A stretch of DNA of 64,000 nucleotides from Brachypodius melanocephalos (GCA_013398615.1 VZSR01000028.1:3251262-3315261), one strand, 5' to 3'. Positions 50,701-60,029 are shown, counted from the stretch's first letter. The notes: a model not told the origin generated them from the letters alone. Numbers and translations are program-made.

Positions 50701-51407
50701 GCAACAGGACAGGAGGCAATGGGCAGAAACTGATGCACAGGAGTTCCACCAGAACACAAAGAAGGACTTCTTTACTGTCAGCATGACCGAGCACTGGAAC
50801 AGAATGCCCAGAGGTTGTGGAGTCTCCCTCACTCCAGATATTCCAGACCTGTCTGGACACAATCCAGTGCCATGCGCTCTAGGATGGCCTTGCTGGAGCA
50901 GGGGACTCACTGTGCTCCATTCCTACCTCACCTGTTCTGTCAATCTGTGATTATCTCCTTAGTCTTCTCCAGCCTATCTGGTTCTATAATGCCATGAAAA
51001 TAACGGCGAGCACCGGCAGCCCCTGGGGAGGGTCGGCAGGACCTTTCCCCTCAGGCCGGCCGCTCTCCTCGCCCCGAGGCTCCAGGCCCGCTCACCTGCT
51101 TGGCCCCCCGCGTGAACTCCTCGATGCTGAATTCGTGGTCGAAGTAGAGGCGGATGAGCAGGTAGTAGAAGCGGGTGCGGAGCCAGGCGATGGGGCTGGT
51201 GATCCTCACTACCACCACACGCCGCTGAGGGCCCTCGGTCCCAGATCCGGCGCCGCTGGAGAACCGAACGCTGGGCAGGGGCGGACGGGTTCGGGCGAGG
51301 TTCGGCGGGCCCGGAGCCGCCGCGGCCGGCGGCAGGAGCCGGGCAGAGCCCGCCAGCGCCCGCGCCAGCCAGCGGACACGGCCCGGAGCCGCGCAGCGCA
51401 GCGCCAT
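44650..51407 (-). CDS. MAIP1: MAIP1, matrix AAA peptidase interacting protein 1 (five coding exons)
   Basis: MAIP1 (C2orf47) is a mitochondrial matrix-side protein. It binds the m-AAA protease (AFG3L2) and protects the calcium-uniporter regulator EMRE during import. Five exons join in phase: 51407-51096, 49135-49064, 47284-47158, 46154-46004 and 44728-44650, giving 741 nt and 246 residues. The human protein is about 291, with the difference in the poorly conserved N-terminus. Residues 1-60 are rich in R, A and P with no acidic residue until near 58, as in a mitochondrial presequence. The conserved core starts near 'SPIAWLRTRF' (71-80), continues with 'YFDHEFSIEEF', includes 'IYYDDDG' (exon 3) and 'LMCFWYL' (exon 4), and ends 'KPDWTITRIEH'. 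The start at 51407 is an ATG in good context (G at -3 and +4); no ATG was seen upstream in this frame. All introns are GT-AG. It is divergent from TYW5. Confidence 0.96.
46004..46154 (-). CDS. MAIP1: MAIP1 coding exon 4
   Basis: 151 nt, acceptor ccaacag and donor gtaagt. It encodes the stretch from 'GRKFVSILMCFWYL' through 'KHLLTANYE'. Phase is 1 in and 2 out, consistent with both neighbours. Confidence 0.96.
47158..47284 (-). CDS. MAIP1: MAIP1 coding exon 3
   Basis: 127 nt, acceptor aatttag and donor gtatgt. It encodes 'VLQVLKEKISLLPDSHRDAL' onward to 'IYYDDD' plus the first base of G171. It corresponds to the LPDNHKNALAANIDEI region of the human protein. Confidence 0.96.
49064..49135 (-). 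CDS. MAIP1: MAIP1 coding exon 2
   Basis: 72 nt, acceptor ggtag and donor gtaaat. It encodes 24 residues, starting AFSVVSKLLSQ and ending LEELVSAE. Phase is 0 on both sides. Confidence 0.95.
49395..49410. repeat. (A)16 homopolymer in MAIP1 intron 1
   Basis: Sixteen consecutive A bases on the plus strand (T on the transcribed sense strand). It is a simple repeat in the intron and has no assigned role. Confidence 0.95.
50310..50500 (+). mobile_element. CR1-type LINE 3' fragment in MAIP1 intron 1
   Basis: The order of words is that of a bird CR1-family 3' end: ctggacatcaggagggatttcttcatgg, then a 'gagctgcccagggaggtggtggagtc' type segment, then 'ctggaggtgtttaaggaaaagactgg', then 'ggtttggtcacaggttggactcaacg'. 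It is truncated before any octamer tail. It lies antisense to MAIP1. The subfamily was not determined. Confidence 0.7.
50546..50935 (+). mobile_element. CR1-type LINE 3' fragment, second copy
   Basis: It runs from CTGGAGCATCTCTC (50551-50564) through ctgttcagcctcaggaagag, caatgggcagaaactgatgc and cttctttactgtcagcatga to a 'gatggccttgctggagcagg' type segment near 50885. These are consecutive landmarks of the CR1 3' region of birds. It is decayed and carries no reverse-transcriptase frame. It sits in MAIP1 intron 1, in opposite orientation to the gene. Confidence 0.8.
51096..51407 (-). CDS. MAIP1: MAIP1 coding exon 1
   Basis: 312 nt, 104 residues, donor CAG|gtgagc. The first half is an R/A/P-rich presequence-like segment starting MALRCAAPGR. 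The second half enters the conserved domain (ITSPIAWLRTRFYYLLIR) and ends FTRGAKQ. It lies in a CpG-rich region. Confidence 0.95.
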
Positions 51408-51583
51408 GACGGCCCGGGCCCGCCTTGTCCGCCGCAACTCCCGCTCCCCGGAAACACGGCCAGGGCCGCCGCTGGTTCCGGCGCACGGGCGAGCGCGCCG
51501 GGTCAGGGGGCGCGAGCCGCGGGGACCTCCGGAGAGGGGCGGTGAACGCTCCGCTGGGCTGGCGGGGCCGCGTCTGGCGTAGT

Positions 51584-51693
51584 ACGGTGTCCAGGTCTGG
51601 GCTTCTCAGTACGAGAGAGACAAAGAGCTGCTGGAGAGGGTGCAGCGGAGGCCAACAAGATGATGAAGGGCCTGGAGCATCTCTCTTCATGGG
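51584..51693 (+). mobile_element. CR1-type fragment running into the assembly gap
   Basis: The landmarks are gtgtccaggtctgggcttct, cagtacgagagagacaaag, ctgctggagagggtgcagcg and CTGGAGCATCTCTC (51672-51685). They match a more 5' part of the same repeat as the 50546-50935 copy, with the two overlapping at the CTGGAGCATCTCTC word. The gap begins eight bases later. The first bases after the gap (gtgatcc) could be the end of the CR1 octamer tail. Confidence 0.75.
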
Positions 51694-51793
51694 NNNNNNN
51701 NNNNNNNNNNNNNNNNNNNNNNNNNNNNNNNNNNNNNNNNNNNNNNNNNNNNNNNNNNNNNNNNNNNNNNNNNNNNNNNNNNNNNNNNNNNNN
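51694..51793. other. assembly gap of 100 N
   Basis: Exactly 100 N bases, the usual placeholder for a gap of unknown size. It lies inside the MAIP1-TYW5 promoter, between a CR1 fragment and the TYW5 5' region, so the TYW5 transcription start and any upstream in-frame ATG may be missing. Confidence 0.99.
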
Positions 51794-51898
51794 GTGATCC
51801 GCGGGCTCCGGCCCGTGCCCAGGGGGAGAGGCAGGAACGCTTCTGCGCGGGCTCTTCTTTCCGGGGGAAGCGGCGGGGCGGGCGCGGTGCCCGCGGCC

Positions 51899-52189
51899 CT
51901 GGAGCGGCCAGAGCAGGCGGCGGTGGCCATGGAGCGGCTGGAGCAGGCGGCGGTGGCCATGGAGCGGCCGGAGCAGGCGGCCGTGGCCATGGAGCGGCCG
52001 GAGCAGGCGGCCATGGCCCTGGAGCGGCCGGAGCAGGCGGCGGTGGCCCTGGAGCGGCCGGAGCAGGCGGCGGTGGCCATGGAGCGGCCGGAGCAGGCGG
52101 CGGTGGCCATGGAGCGGCGGGAGCAGGCGGCCGTGGCCATGGAGCAGGCGGCCGTGGCCCTGGAGCGGCGGGAGCAGGCGGCCGTGGCC
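51899..52189 (+). repeat. in-frame 30-bp minisatellite in TYW5 exon 1
   Basis: Eight full 30-bp units start at 51899, 51929, 51959, 51989, 52019, 52049, 52079 and 52109. A 21-bp unit (52139-52159) and another 30-bp unit (52160-52189) follow. Each 30-bp unit encodes (M/L)ER(P/L/R)EQAA(V/M)A. All unit lengths are multiples of three, so the TYW5 frame stays open. Units at 51929, 51959, 51989, 52079, 52109 and 52139 start with ATG in GCCATGG, and an extra in-frame GCCATGG lies at 52010-52016. Confidence 0.97.
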
Positions 52190-52246
52190 CTGGAGCGGCT
52201 GGAGCGGGTGACACGGGAGCGCTTCCTGCGGGACATCTACCCGCAG
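51929..52246 (+). CDS. TYW5: TYW5 coding exon 1 with repeated N-terminus
   Basis: Donor CAG|gtacgg at 52246/52247. The last 19 codons (LERLERVTRERFLRDIYPQ) align with the human N-terminus ending LYPQ. Everything before is the decapeptide repeat. Starting at 52139 the exon gives 36 residues (human 26); starting at 51929 it gives 106. The frame stays open upstream to the gap, but no other ATG lies between the gap and 51929. Confidence 0.85.
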
Positions 52247-55200
52247 GTACGGGCCGCTCGGAGCGGGTGGGGCTCCACGGGGACGCAGGGCTGGGCAGGA
52301 GGTGTCCGGGGATCCTTCCTCAGCGGGCAGGCAAAGCTCAGGGTTTGGCTTTGTGTATTCCCGGAAAGGTGCCCTGATCCACTGAGGGGAGTGGGGGTTT
52401 AGGAGCAAGGAGCTTCTGTAGGCTGTCTTCTATAGATCCTGTCTGAGCTGCTGGCGAGTTCTGACAGGCGATCTCTGTAACACTCCATTCCCTTGGCATT
52501 GGTTAAAAGTGTGATCGTTAGCTTTGTTGCTTTGTCATCTCTTGTTTTATTCCCCCCACCCTCCGAGGTGCCAATTAAAAGAAAAAGTGTCTTTCCAGTT
52601 TTTGTGTGTGGGCTGGATCCAACCTGTTCGTGATTGTGAGCAGCAAGGAACCTTGATGTAGGTGGAAAAAGCTTCTCTCATGAGAACATAACAGCATCGC
52701 CACAGCTCACAGTCTGCACCTTAACTCTGTGGGTTTTTATATGTTTTGTGCTAAGCCTTGGCTAGAAAGGTTAAATCTGTTCCTTCATCTGGCTGGATTC
52801 CTCAATGGCCCCAGCACGAAATGTGGGCTGTAATTGTCTTTGCCTCTCCATATCCTTCCTTACCCAAATAGGAAAAAACACGTGGTTAACACAGAAACAG
52901 TTCCATAATTTACTGCATTCTGTTTCAACATTCGAGTTACATTGCTTGTGAACAGATTAGTTGTGACCTTGTGTAGTGGGTCCTGGCATTCAACTGACTT
53001 CTTTGCTTGGATCTAATTTGAACAAGTCACTGAGGTTTATCTTCTGTTGGGTTCTGTGATCGTTCACCATTGAATTTTCATTGTTGTTGTTCCATAGAGA
53101 AAGCCAGTAGTGCTGACAGGACTGGAACTGGGCACTTGTATCACCAAATGGACAGTAGATTACTTGAGCCAAGCTGAAGGATCTAAAGAAGTAAAGATTC
53201 ATGTTTCTACAGTGCCACAGATGGACTTCCTCAGTAAGAACTTTGTGTATAGGTACTTCACTCCAAGGCCTCTTGTATTTTAAAGGCATGTGCTTGTAAC
53301 TTCCAGACATCCAGTGCATCTGTTTGGAGCTGGGGGTGGGAATGGAAAGTAGGTTGTGAAAACATTACATTATGTATCAAAGGGTTGTCCCAGATTTCTC
53401 CCTCTTGTAATAATTCTACACCCTGAATGAGGGTGAAATGAGGGGCCAAACAACACCTTAAAAGCAATGTCATGAAGAACTGTTGTAAAGGTATTTTGTC
53501 AGAGCACTCTTGTGGGAAATTTGAGCCTGGCACTTGCAGCTGTTAATTAAAAACAAACCAAAGGACCCTTTATATCTGCACTCGATGACCTGGTATTTTG
53601 TTCTAGTTGTATGGTGCATTCTCAGTGTTACTGAGTAGTGATAATTTCTGACTCACTGTGTGTCTGATCCTGTTTGAATGCTGGTGTTTGTATGCCAGCC
53701 ATGGTATTCCACTCCAGAAAGGGTATAACTAATTAAAACCAAGCTCCTTTCAAAGTTAGCAGCACATGCAGCTTTCAGAATGTTCAAACCACTGGATACC
53801 ACACATTTCACCAGCTCTTTGATCTTGATGTGGGCCACAAAAAACCTTGATCTCCTCTGGGCTCCTCTTATGTAACTGCCAGAATATTTCTTCAAAGTTC
53901 TTCTAATCTCAGTCATGTTTTCGTTTTTCGTGTTTTTCTTCAGGTAAATGCCTTTATTTTAGCAGTCTCTTGTTTTCCCCAAGTGGGAACAGGATGTGCT
54001 CAGCCTGTTAAACTTCTAAGCAGGTGGGAGTGTGTGCTGTAGGTGTAAACAAGCTACAGGTCTCTGAGCTGTTCAGGGGATAAACACAAGTTATAATCAT
54101 GATGCATTCTGCTCCCTGCATAATGAACTTTTAAATCTCTGAAATTAGGTTGTACTTGACTAACTTTGCCTTATCTCCATATTTCATTTTCCCTGCTCTG
54201 TTGTCAGTTTTTTTTAGCATCTCTTGCTGTGAGTTCACATGCAGTTGTTCTGGAGCAGTTTAGTTTTAGCAGGTTTGTAGACAGCCATACGGACTCTGAT
54301 GCTCTGGTGGTGTTTCATTGTAGCAGGTGTCAGGACTTTCACATACTTCACTTGAAATTCAGAAAGCTTTGGTCTTTTCCACAGCAAGCCCCCCATTCTC
54401 ACCTGAAGAGACAGTAAGTAGAAACAAAATAGAAACTCTGAGGACTTAACAAGCAGTTCCATTAGTTTAAACTGATAAACATTAGTAGTACTGCAGTTCT
54501 GTTGTAAGTTGCATGCTCCTACCCGTTTTTGTGTTGGTTCTGGAACCCATTCAGCCAGGTTGTGACGTGCTGCAGAAATCTGAGTGTTTTTCTGCTGTTT
54601 TAGCTTTGTAAGCAGGTTCATGGAGAGGTCAGATGAGTGCCAGTGCTACTGTAAGGGGGGAGATGGGGGGATTAGGGCAGATAGCAAGGGCAGAGCTGTG
54701 GTAGCACCAGAATGCATCAGTTTAAGCTGTAGCAGAGCTGTGCTCTCACTTTCTTCAGCAGCAAATGTAAGTGGACATGACAGAACAGTTTGGCTGAAGT
54801 CAGAGCATTGTGTTTTGTTTGGTTTTCCATTGACTTTAGTGGGTTTTGTATTTGCCTGTTCCAAACAAGCCTAAAATATTTAGAGAATTGGTTTAAGTAC
54901 TGTCAGATGCCAGGTTCACATTCTAGTAAAAAAGATAATGAGATCAAGAAACTTTTTGCTTGAGAATGGTTTCTTCTTACCCCTGGGTACTTGGTAGTTG
55001 CTCTAAATGTGATGTTTACATGCAATAATTCACTATCCAGTGACACTTAGTGTGAGATGGTGAGCTGCATGAATGTAACATTGAATTCATAATAATGAAT
55101 ACATGTCCTGTTGCTGATTGTGCTTGGTTTGCCTTTCAGCTATCAACTGATGCCAAAATCTGCAATCTGTATGAAAAGGTTACGTTATGTAGATAAATAT

Positions 55201-58200
55201 GTAACACTCTAACTGACTTCAGAGGGACCAGCTCTAATGCCCAGTGACTCTTCTTGAATCTTTTGAAGTTGTCTTTAGTACATTTAAGGAAAACTGCAAA
55301 GAAACATTTGAAAATGTCAAGATTCCTGTGTTTTGTATCAAAACTCCTGAGGAAGTTTGGATATATATTTGAACAATTAACAAAAGCAGAGAAGTTTCTA
55401 AGTGCAGGATCACTGTCTTGGGAGAACTCTTCAAACATCTGCAAACATTGATTAGTCACCGTGTTAAGTTAAAAAACTAAGAGAGCAGCCTATTGCATCT
55501 TCCATTATACTTGATATGGTAAGGGAGCTTATTATAAATTGTGTGTTCCTACACTGATCCATGGTATAAATTCATATATTTATATTTCAGAACTCTGCCT
55601 TTTGATGTATTTGTACGGAGAGCAGCTGAAGTCAAGCACAAGGAGTACTTTCTTACTGAGGTAATTTCCTTAGTGTCACAGTTTCTTCTGTTGGTTATTT
55701 TGCTGGTATATGGAGAGGGAAGTGATGAATTGTAATTTAAAGTCTTACTTCAGTAAAAGACTCGATCTTCAATTTTTCTTGTGGCTTGATGCCAAAGGAA
55801 AAAAAAACATGAGAGGTAATTCTTCTCAGAAGCTTTTTTTTGTATGTGTACAATGTGGTTAACTTCAGACATCCTGTTTCTCTTAACAAAAACTGCTTAC
55901 ATGACAAAAAAGAAATTCAGTATAAAATTTAGAAAGCAAATCTTAGTCTAGAATAACAACCATATCATCTGTGTGTTTTGCAAAAAAATGTCATGGAGAT
56001 ATTTTAGAATTTGATGACTACCAAAATACAAAACCAGATATATTGTAACATAATTTGGAAGTAGCAAATGTGTGGTTATCTTTACATATCAGTGCTCAGG
56101 CTAGGGATTTTTCAGATAACTGTGATTGGGAAGCAAATAGTTTTGAATGTAGACATGCTTTTTACCTTTTATGCTGCCTAGAATGCTGTAAGTTTTGAAG
56201 CTAATCAAAATAGTTTTCTGCATCAGTATACTGAATAACTTAAATTATAATCTGCATTTGCTTTGAGTCTGTTCAGTTGACCAGACTCCCCACACTTTAC
56301 TCTTCCCCTTTCAGTTAACTTATTTTTCCCGTTTCTGAAGATGAGCTGCAGGATCAGTAAAGGACAATATAACAAAGTAGCTGAATTTGTAGATGCCGTT
56401 TATTTGTACCATATTTTAATGAAACTCTGCATTAGATAAATAAGAAAATACAAGTTCTTTAAGTGTTTTAGTAATTCTTATTAAAAACCCCCAAACAATT
56501 CTCTTTTTGTGTTCTCTTCAGGATGAAAAGTACTATTTGCGATCAGTGGGTGAAGATGTTAGGAAGGTAAGTTACTGGAGATTACAGTTCTTACATTGTA
56601 AAGTTGCAGTTTAGAAATATTTTTTAAAGCCTGTTGTCATACAACTTACTTAGGGTCACATGGTTTGTAAATCTGACTGGATTTAGGTCAGAGTCTTTCA
56701 ATGTGTCTAAAATAGTTGCTGTTGCATGGGTGCTTAGCTGATCACTGAAGAGTATATTGCTAAATTCCCTTTCTTTAGCTTTTGTTATAAACTCATAAAA
56801 GGATTTATCCTGATCTCTTGCTCCTTCAGTGTGATTCCTAGCAGCTATGGTTAAGAGCAGCTCTCTGGCTGTTCTTATTAATGGCATTGAGCGAGTCAAT
56901 GCAGAAAAGCATTGTTGATTTCAGGTGTTTTGCCAAGTTCTAACCCTGTTTCGTATGATTGGAAATGATTGTGAAGTCCTTCCCTATTTAAATGTGCGTA
57001 GATGGTTCTCTAAGAGTTATGCCCTTTCTGTTTCAGGATATTGCCGATATCAGGAAGCAGTTTCCTGTTTTAGCAGAAGATGTTCATATTCCAGAGTATT
57101 TTGAGAAGGAACAGTTTTTCTCTAGTGTCTTCCGCATCAGCTCAGCTGGATTACAGTTATGGACGCATTATGATGTAGGTAATACATGGGTTTAGCATAA
57201 AATGTTGCAGATGGCATTATAGAGTTGAGGTAATAAGGTGCAAATCTCTGTCAAAGATTAGAGAATAGTAACAAACTTCACATATTTTGAAATAGTGAAA
57301 TGAACCACATTCAGTGGTACCATGAATTTTAAATACTGCATTGCTTAATATCTTAACTGGGTTTGTGTCTATTTCCAGATTTGTAAGATTAAAGGATCTT
57401 TTATTTTGTTTCCCCTTTTTAAACTGTTTTGAGTTTCAGTTGAAAATCTGAAACACAGTAACTTTCAACATCTTTGTTTTCAACATTACTTTCCTTTTTT
57501 TTTGCACTCTAATGGCCAGAGTAGGATAAATTCTAGTTGTACAATACACTGCCAACTGTGCAATGATTGGTTTCTGGCTACAATGCAATAGATTCCAAAT
57601 AAGGTTGTCATGTAACATCGTGCAGTGAGTTCTGAATAAATATAAGATAATTCTTAACATGTGAAGGTTTTATTAATTCTCTTTTTAAAGCTAATGATTA
57701 GTTGAAGTCTGCATATTTATTCACTCAACTTTTGGTTGACATCTCTATTGTTACATTCATCCCAGGTAATGGACAACTTCTTAATCCAAGTCACAGGAAG
57801 AAAACGAGTTGTTTTGTACAGTCCTCGAGATGCACCATATTTATATTTATCAGGTATGCATGTCATAGGTATCTAGGCCAGAGTTTGGTGATCTTAGCTT
57901 TTCTTACACTTAGCTCACAAGGGTTGCACTGTAGAAAATAATCACTAACATGACTTGGTATAAAAGAAGTCATTTGTTCCCTTAACTCTGGTTCTGTGTG
58001 CTTTAGTCAAAGGAGAACAGCAGCTTTGCCTGATTATTTTCAACACTTAACTGAAGGAGTAAAATGTTTTGTCTGGGTTCAAAATGTTTTTTTTAAATGT
58101 CAGGAAAAGTGTTTTTTTGTGTTAATAAGGTTGCAGTTACAGAACAAATACAGACAACAGGAGAATATCTCTTCAGTAAATGAGGGGTGCCATCAGGTTT

Positions 58201-59911
58201 CCCTGGTTTTGAGAAATAAACCAGTACTAAATTCATTCAAGAACTGCCATTTCCAGCAATATGACAATGCTTGGTTACTATTGGAAGAGTGGGAATATTT
58301 ATTCACTGAAATTTTCCTAGGTACTAAATCAGAGGTGCTGGATGTGGATAACCCAGACTTGGAGAAATATCCCCTTTTTGTGAAAGCCAAGCGCTATCAA
58401 TGTGTTTTGGAAGCAGGAGATGTGTTATTTATTCCAGGTAAGTAGCAAATAGTTCCTGACCATGACATGGTATTAAACTGTCTTGTTTGTAATTTATGAT
58501 TTCTGGAGGTGGTAAGAGGTTACTAAAGCGTTTCTCTGTTACAAGTAGGAGCATTGAAAGATGTTGGCAGAATTTATTTACTTCTTCCAACTGGACAATT
58601 AACCTGCAAAACAGTATTATTATATCTACCTACAAATCTTATTTTCCCTTAAGTGTACATTGTATGCTCCTGATTTTGTGTCTCAATAGATTAATACTAT
58701 AAACTTACCTTCTGAAATCTGAAATTACTTCAGTGACTTGAGTTTTTTAATGACAGAATTTGAGTGAAATACCATTTCTGTTCTTCTGTAGCTCTGGCAC
58801 TTAAGCACTGTGAGGCACATGATCTGATGAGAATTATGAATGGTAGAGTTATTGGACCTTCTAAAGATTTATAATCATCTTTGGGGAATGGAAAGACAAG
58901 TCCTAATAATTTTTCTGCACATACAGAAAGCTGCTTCCTGGGCTGACATGACAAATCCTGGTAGTCAGGGAAAGGCATTTGAATTACTCCTATTGAATTA
59001 TTCCTCCTTGTCACTGATTTTATTTTAACTCATCGTGGGCTTGCAGCAGATATGACTTATCCTGTCACTTTTACATTATCTGAGCAATATAAACAGGTCA
59101 GTAAACAAGAAGGTAATAGGTTTTTAGGAAGTTATTTTATAACAGTTTCTTAGCCCTGGACTTGCTGCTTAATTTTGAACTTAGCTTTATGTTTCTTCCT
59201 AAATAAACTTTTGGTTACAGTTAGATAGTTGGATGTCACACTGCTGCTGATGGCAGCATCCCTGTTTTCTGTTTACAAAGTCCAGATACTTGTTTATCTT
59301 TGCCAATGGGTGAGCAGAGTCAAACTTGAGACACACCCAGCTCTTTTAAGACTGACTGGGTAGTATAGGGATTTTTGAGTCCAGAGAATGGTGGTTTGTC
59401 AGCATCCTGCAGTCCATATCACTTAAAAAAAAAAAAAAGATTATGAGAAGCTACGGATCAGCATAAATGTCTTGAAAAACTTCTCAAATTTGGTACAATG
59501 CAATATATTCATATTGATATTTATAAATAAACAAAAGTACAGTAGTTGTGCCTTTTCCTCAACTAGATTTAGTTTGGGCAATTCTGACACTTGCTTGGAG
59601 CCACATGGAAGTTTTGGACAGAAAATTTTATTTTAGACACTGTTCCTTCTACAGCTTTGTGGTTCCATAATGTTATTTCTGAGGAATTTGGAGTTGCACT
59701 GAATGTCTTTTGGAAGCACCTTCCTGCTGAGTCCTATGATAAGACTGACACTTATGGAAATAAAGATCCCATGGCAGCCTCTAGAGCTATACAGATCTTG
59801 GACAGAGCCTTGAAAACACTTGAAGAACTGCCTGAGGAATATAGGGATTTTTATGCTCGGAGAATGGTGTTACGTATCCAAGAAAAAGCCTATAGGAATG
59901 ATTATGGATAA
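51929..59911 (+). CDS. TYW5: TYW5, JmjC tRNA wybutosine hydroxylase (eight coding exons)
   Basis: TYW5 is an Fe(II)/2-oxoglutarate-dependent JmjC oxygenase. It hydroxylates the side chain of 7-(alpha-amino-alpha-carboxypropyl)wyosine at position 37 of tRNA-Phe, towards hydroxywybutosine. Exons are 51929/52139-52246, 53098-53252, 55591-55660, 56522-56566, 57037-57174, 57766-57853, 58321-58437 and 59655-59911; all phases agree. From the ATG at 52139 the protein has 325 residues, ten more than human (315); from 51929 it has 395. In the 325-residue numbering the metal ligands are H170 and D172 (WTHYD, exon 5) and H245 (LWFHNV, exon 8). K185 (exon 6) matches the human lysine at position 175 in the 2-oxoglutarate pocket. 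The interval is drawn from the first ATG after the gap, which has optimal context; the true start is undecided. It is divergent from MAIP1. Confidence 0.96.
53098..53252 (+). CDS. TYW5: TYW5 coding exon 2
   Basis: 155 nt, acceptor ccatag and donor ag|gtactt. It begins RKPVVLTGLELG, contains CITKWTVDYLSQ and ends SKNFVYR, with the R codon split 2/1 across the intron. Confidence 0.96.
55591..55660 (+). CDS. TYW5: TYW5 coding exon 3
   Basis: 70 nt, acceptor tatttcag and donor gtaatt. The first base completes the split arginine codon. It encodes TLPFDVFVRRAAEVKHKEYF and ends LTE. Confidence 0.96.
56522..56566 (+). CDS. TYW5: TYW5 coding exon 4
   Basis: A 45-nt micro-exon, acceptor ctcttcag and donor gtaagt. 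It encodes DEKYYLRSVGEDVRK, matching the human DEKYYLRSLGEDPRK region. Confidence 0.95.
57037..57174 (+). CDS. TYW5: TYW5 coding exon 5 (HxD metal site)
   Basis: 138 nt, acceptor tgtttcag and donor gtaggt. It starts DIADIRKQFPVLAEDVHIPE and ends LQLWTHYD. The iron-binding His and Asp codons are at 57166-57168 and 57172-57174. Confidence 0.97.
57766..57853 (+). CDS. TYW5: TYW5 coding exon 6
   Basis: 88 nt, acceptor tcccag. The exon itself starts with GTAATG (V-M), so a GT dinucleotide sits at both ends of intron 5. It encodes VMDNFLIQVTGRKRVVLYSP and ends DAPYLYLS plus the first base of a split glycine. The lysine codon at 57802-57804 corresponds to the human co-substrate-binding lysine. Confidence 0.96.
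58321..58437 (+). CDS. TYW5: TYW5 coding exon 7
   Basis: 117 nt, acceptor ttcctag and donor gtaagt. It encodes TKSEVLDVDNPDLEKYPLF, then KAKRYQCVLEAGDVLFIP, and the first base of the split alanine before LWFH. Confidence 0.97.
59655..59911 (+). CDS. TYW5: TYW5 coding exon 8 (last)
   Basis: 257 nt, acceptor tctacag. It begins (A)LWFHNVISEEFGVALNVFW with the third metal ligand His at 59666-59668, continues KTDTYGNKDPMAASRAIQIL and ends EKAYRNDYG with TAA at 59909-59911. Confidence 0.97.
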
Positions 59912-60010
59912 AGTAACACGCTGTAATTCTGCAAGGTCCCCTGCAAGTAGAAAATTGTATGTTAGTATGACAGCTGTCCATACGTACTGACATACACTTT
60001 CTGTGAGACC

Positions 60011-60029
60011 AATAAAAACTGTCAATAAA
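60011..60029 (+). terminator. TYW5: TYW5 polyadenylation signals
   Basis: Two AATAAA hexamers at 60011-60016 and 60024-60029, about 100-118 bases past the stop, followed by a T/GT-rich stretch. This is the most likely proximal 3' end of TYW5. Confidence 0.75.

Larger units (their letters stand above)
51000..52320. promoter_or_regulatory. CpG-rich divergent promoter region of MAIP1 and TYW5
   Basis: The sequence changes abruptly from AT-rich to very GC- and CpG-rich here. The two start codons face away from each other, with about 520-730 bp of assembled sequence (including the N gap) between them. ETS-type CCGGAA cores occur at 51448-51453 (plus), 51476-51481 and 51859-51864 (minus, read as TTCCGG). 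ETS/NRF-2 sites are common in bidirectional promoters of mitochondrial and housekeeping genes. No TATA box was seen. Transcription start sites cannot be located from sequence alone. Confidence 0.75.

Noticed and set aside
50612..50950. 112-codon plus-strand frame in MAIP1 intron 1
   Set aside because: It lies wholly within the CR1 3' fragment, which is non-coding in its 3' part.
51405..51437. Upstream start for MAIP1 at 51437
   Set aside because: The codon there is TTG. The first ATG, at 51407, has good context and matches the family's MAL start.
51687..52214. Proline/alanine-rich minus-strand frame of 175 codons
   Set aside because: A third reading of the same minisatellite. No homologue is expected and part of it is N.
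50974..52236. 420-codon minus-strand open frame
   Set aside because: It crosses MAIP1 exon 1 in a different register, the N gap and the reverse complement of the 30-bp minisatellite. A repeat whose unit is a multiple of three and rich in GC leaves every frame open. The peptide is low-complexity and has no gene-like support.
51425..52402. 325-codon plus-strand frame taken as a single-exon gene
   Set aside because: It begins at a TTG codon, runs through CR1 and N, and reads past the TYW5 exon 1 donor (52246) into intron 1. Only the part up to 52246 is coding.
51503..52408. 301-codon minus-strand open frame
   Set aside because: Same cause: reverse complement of the TYW5 exon 1 repeat plus the gap; it encodes a low-complexity H/R/L-rich repeat.
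57996..58445. 149-codon plus-strand frame as a separate gene
   Set aside because: Only 58321-58437 is coding (TYW5 exon 7). The rest is intron 6 read-in and four bases of intron 7.
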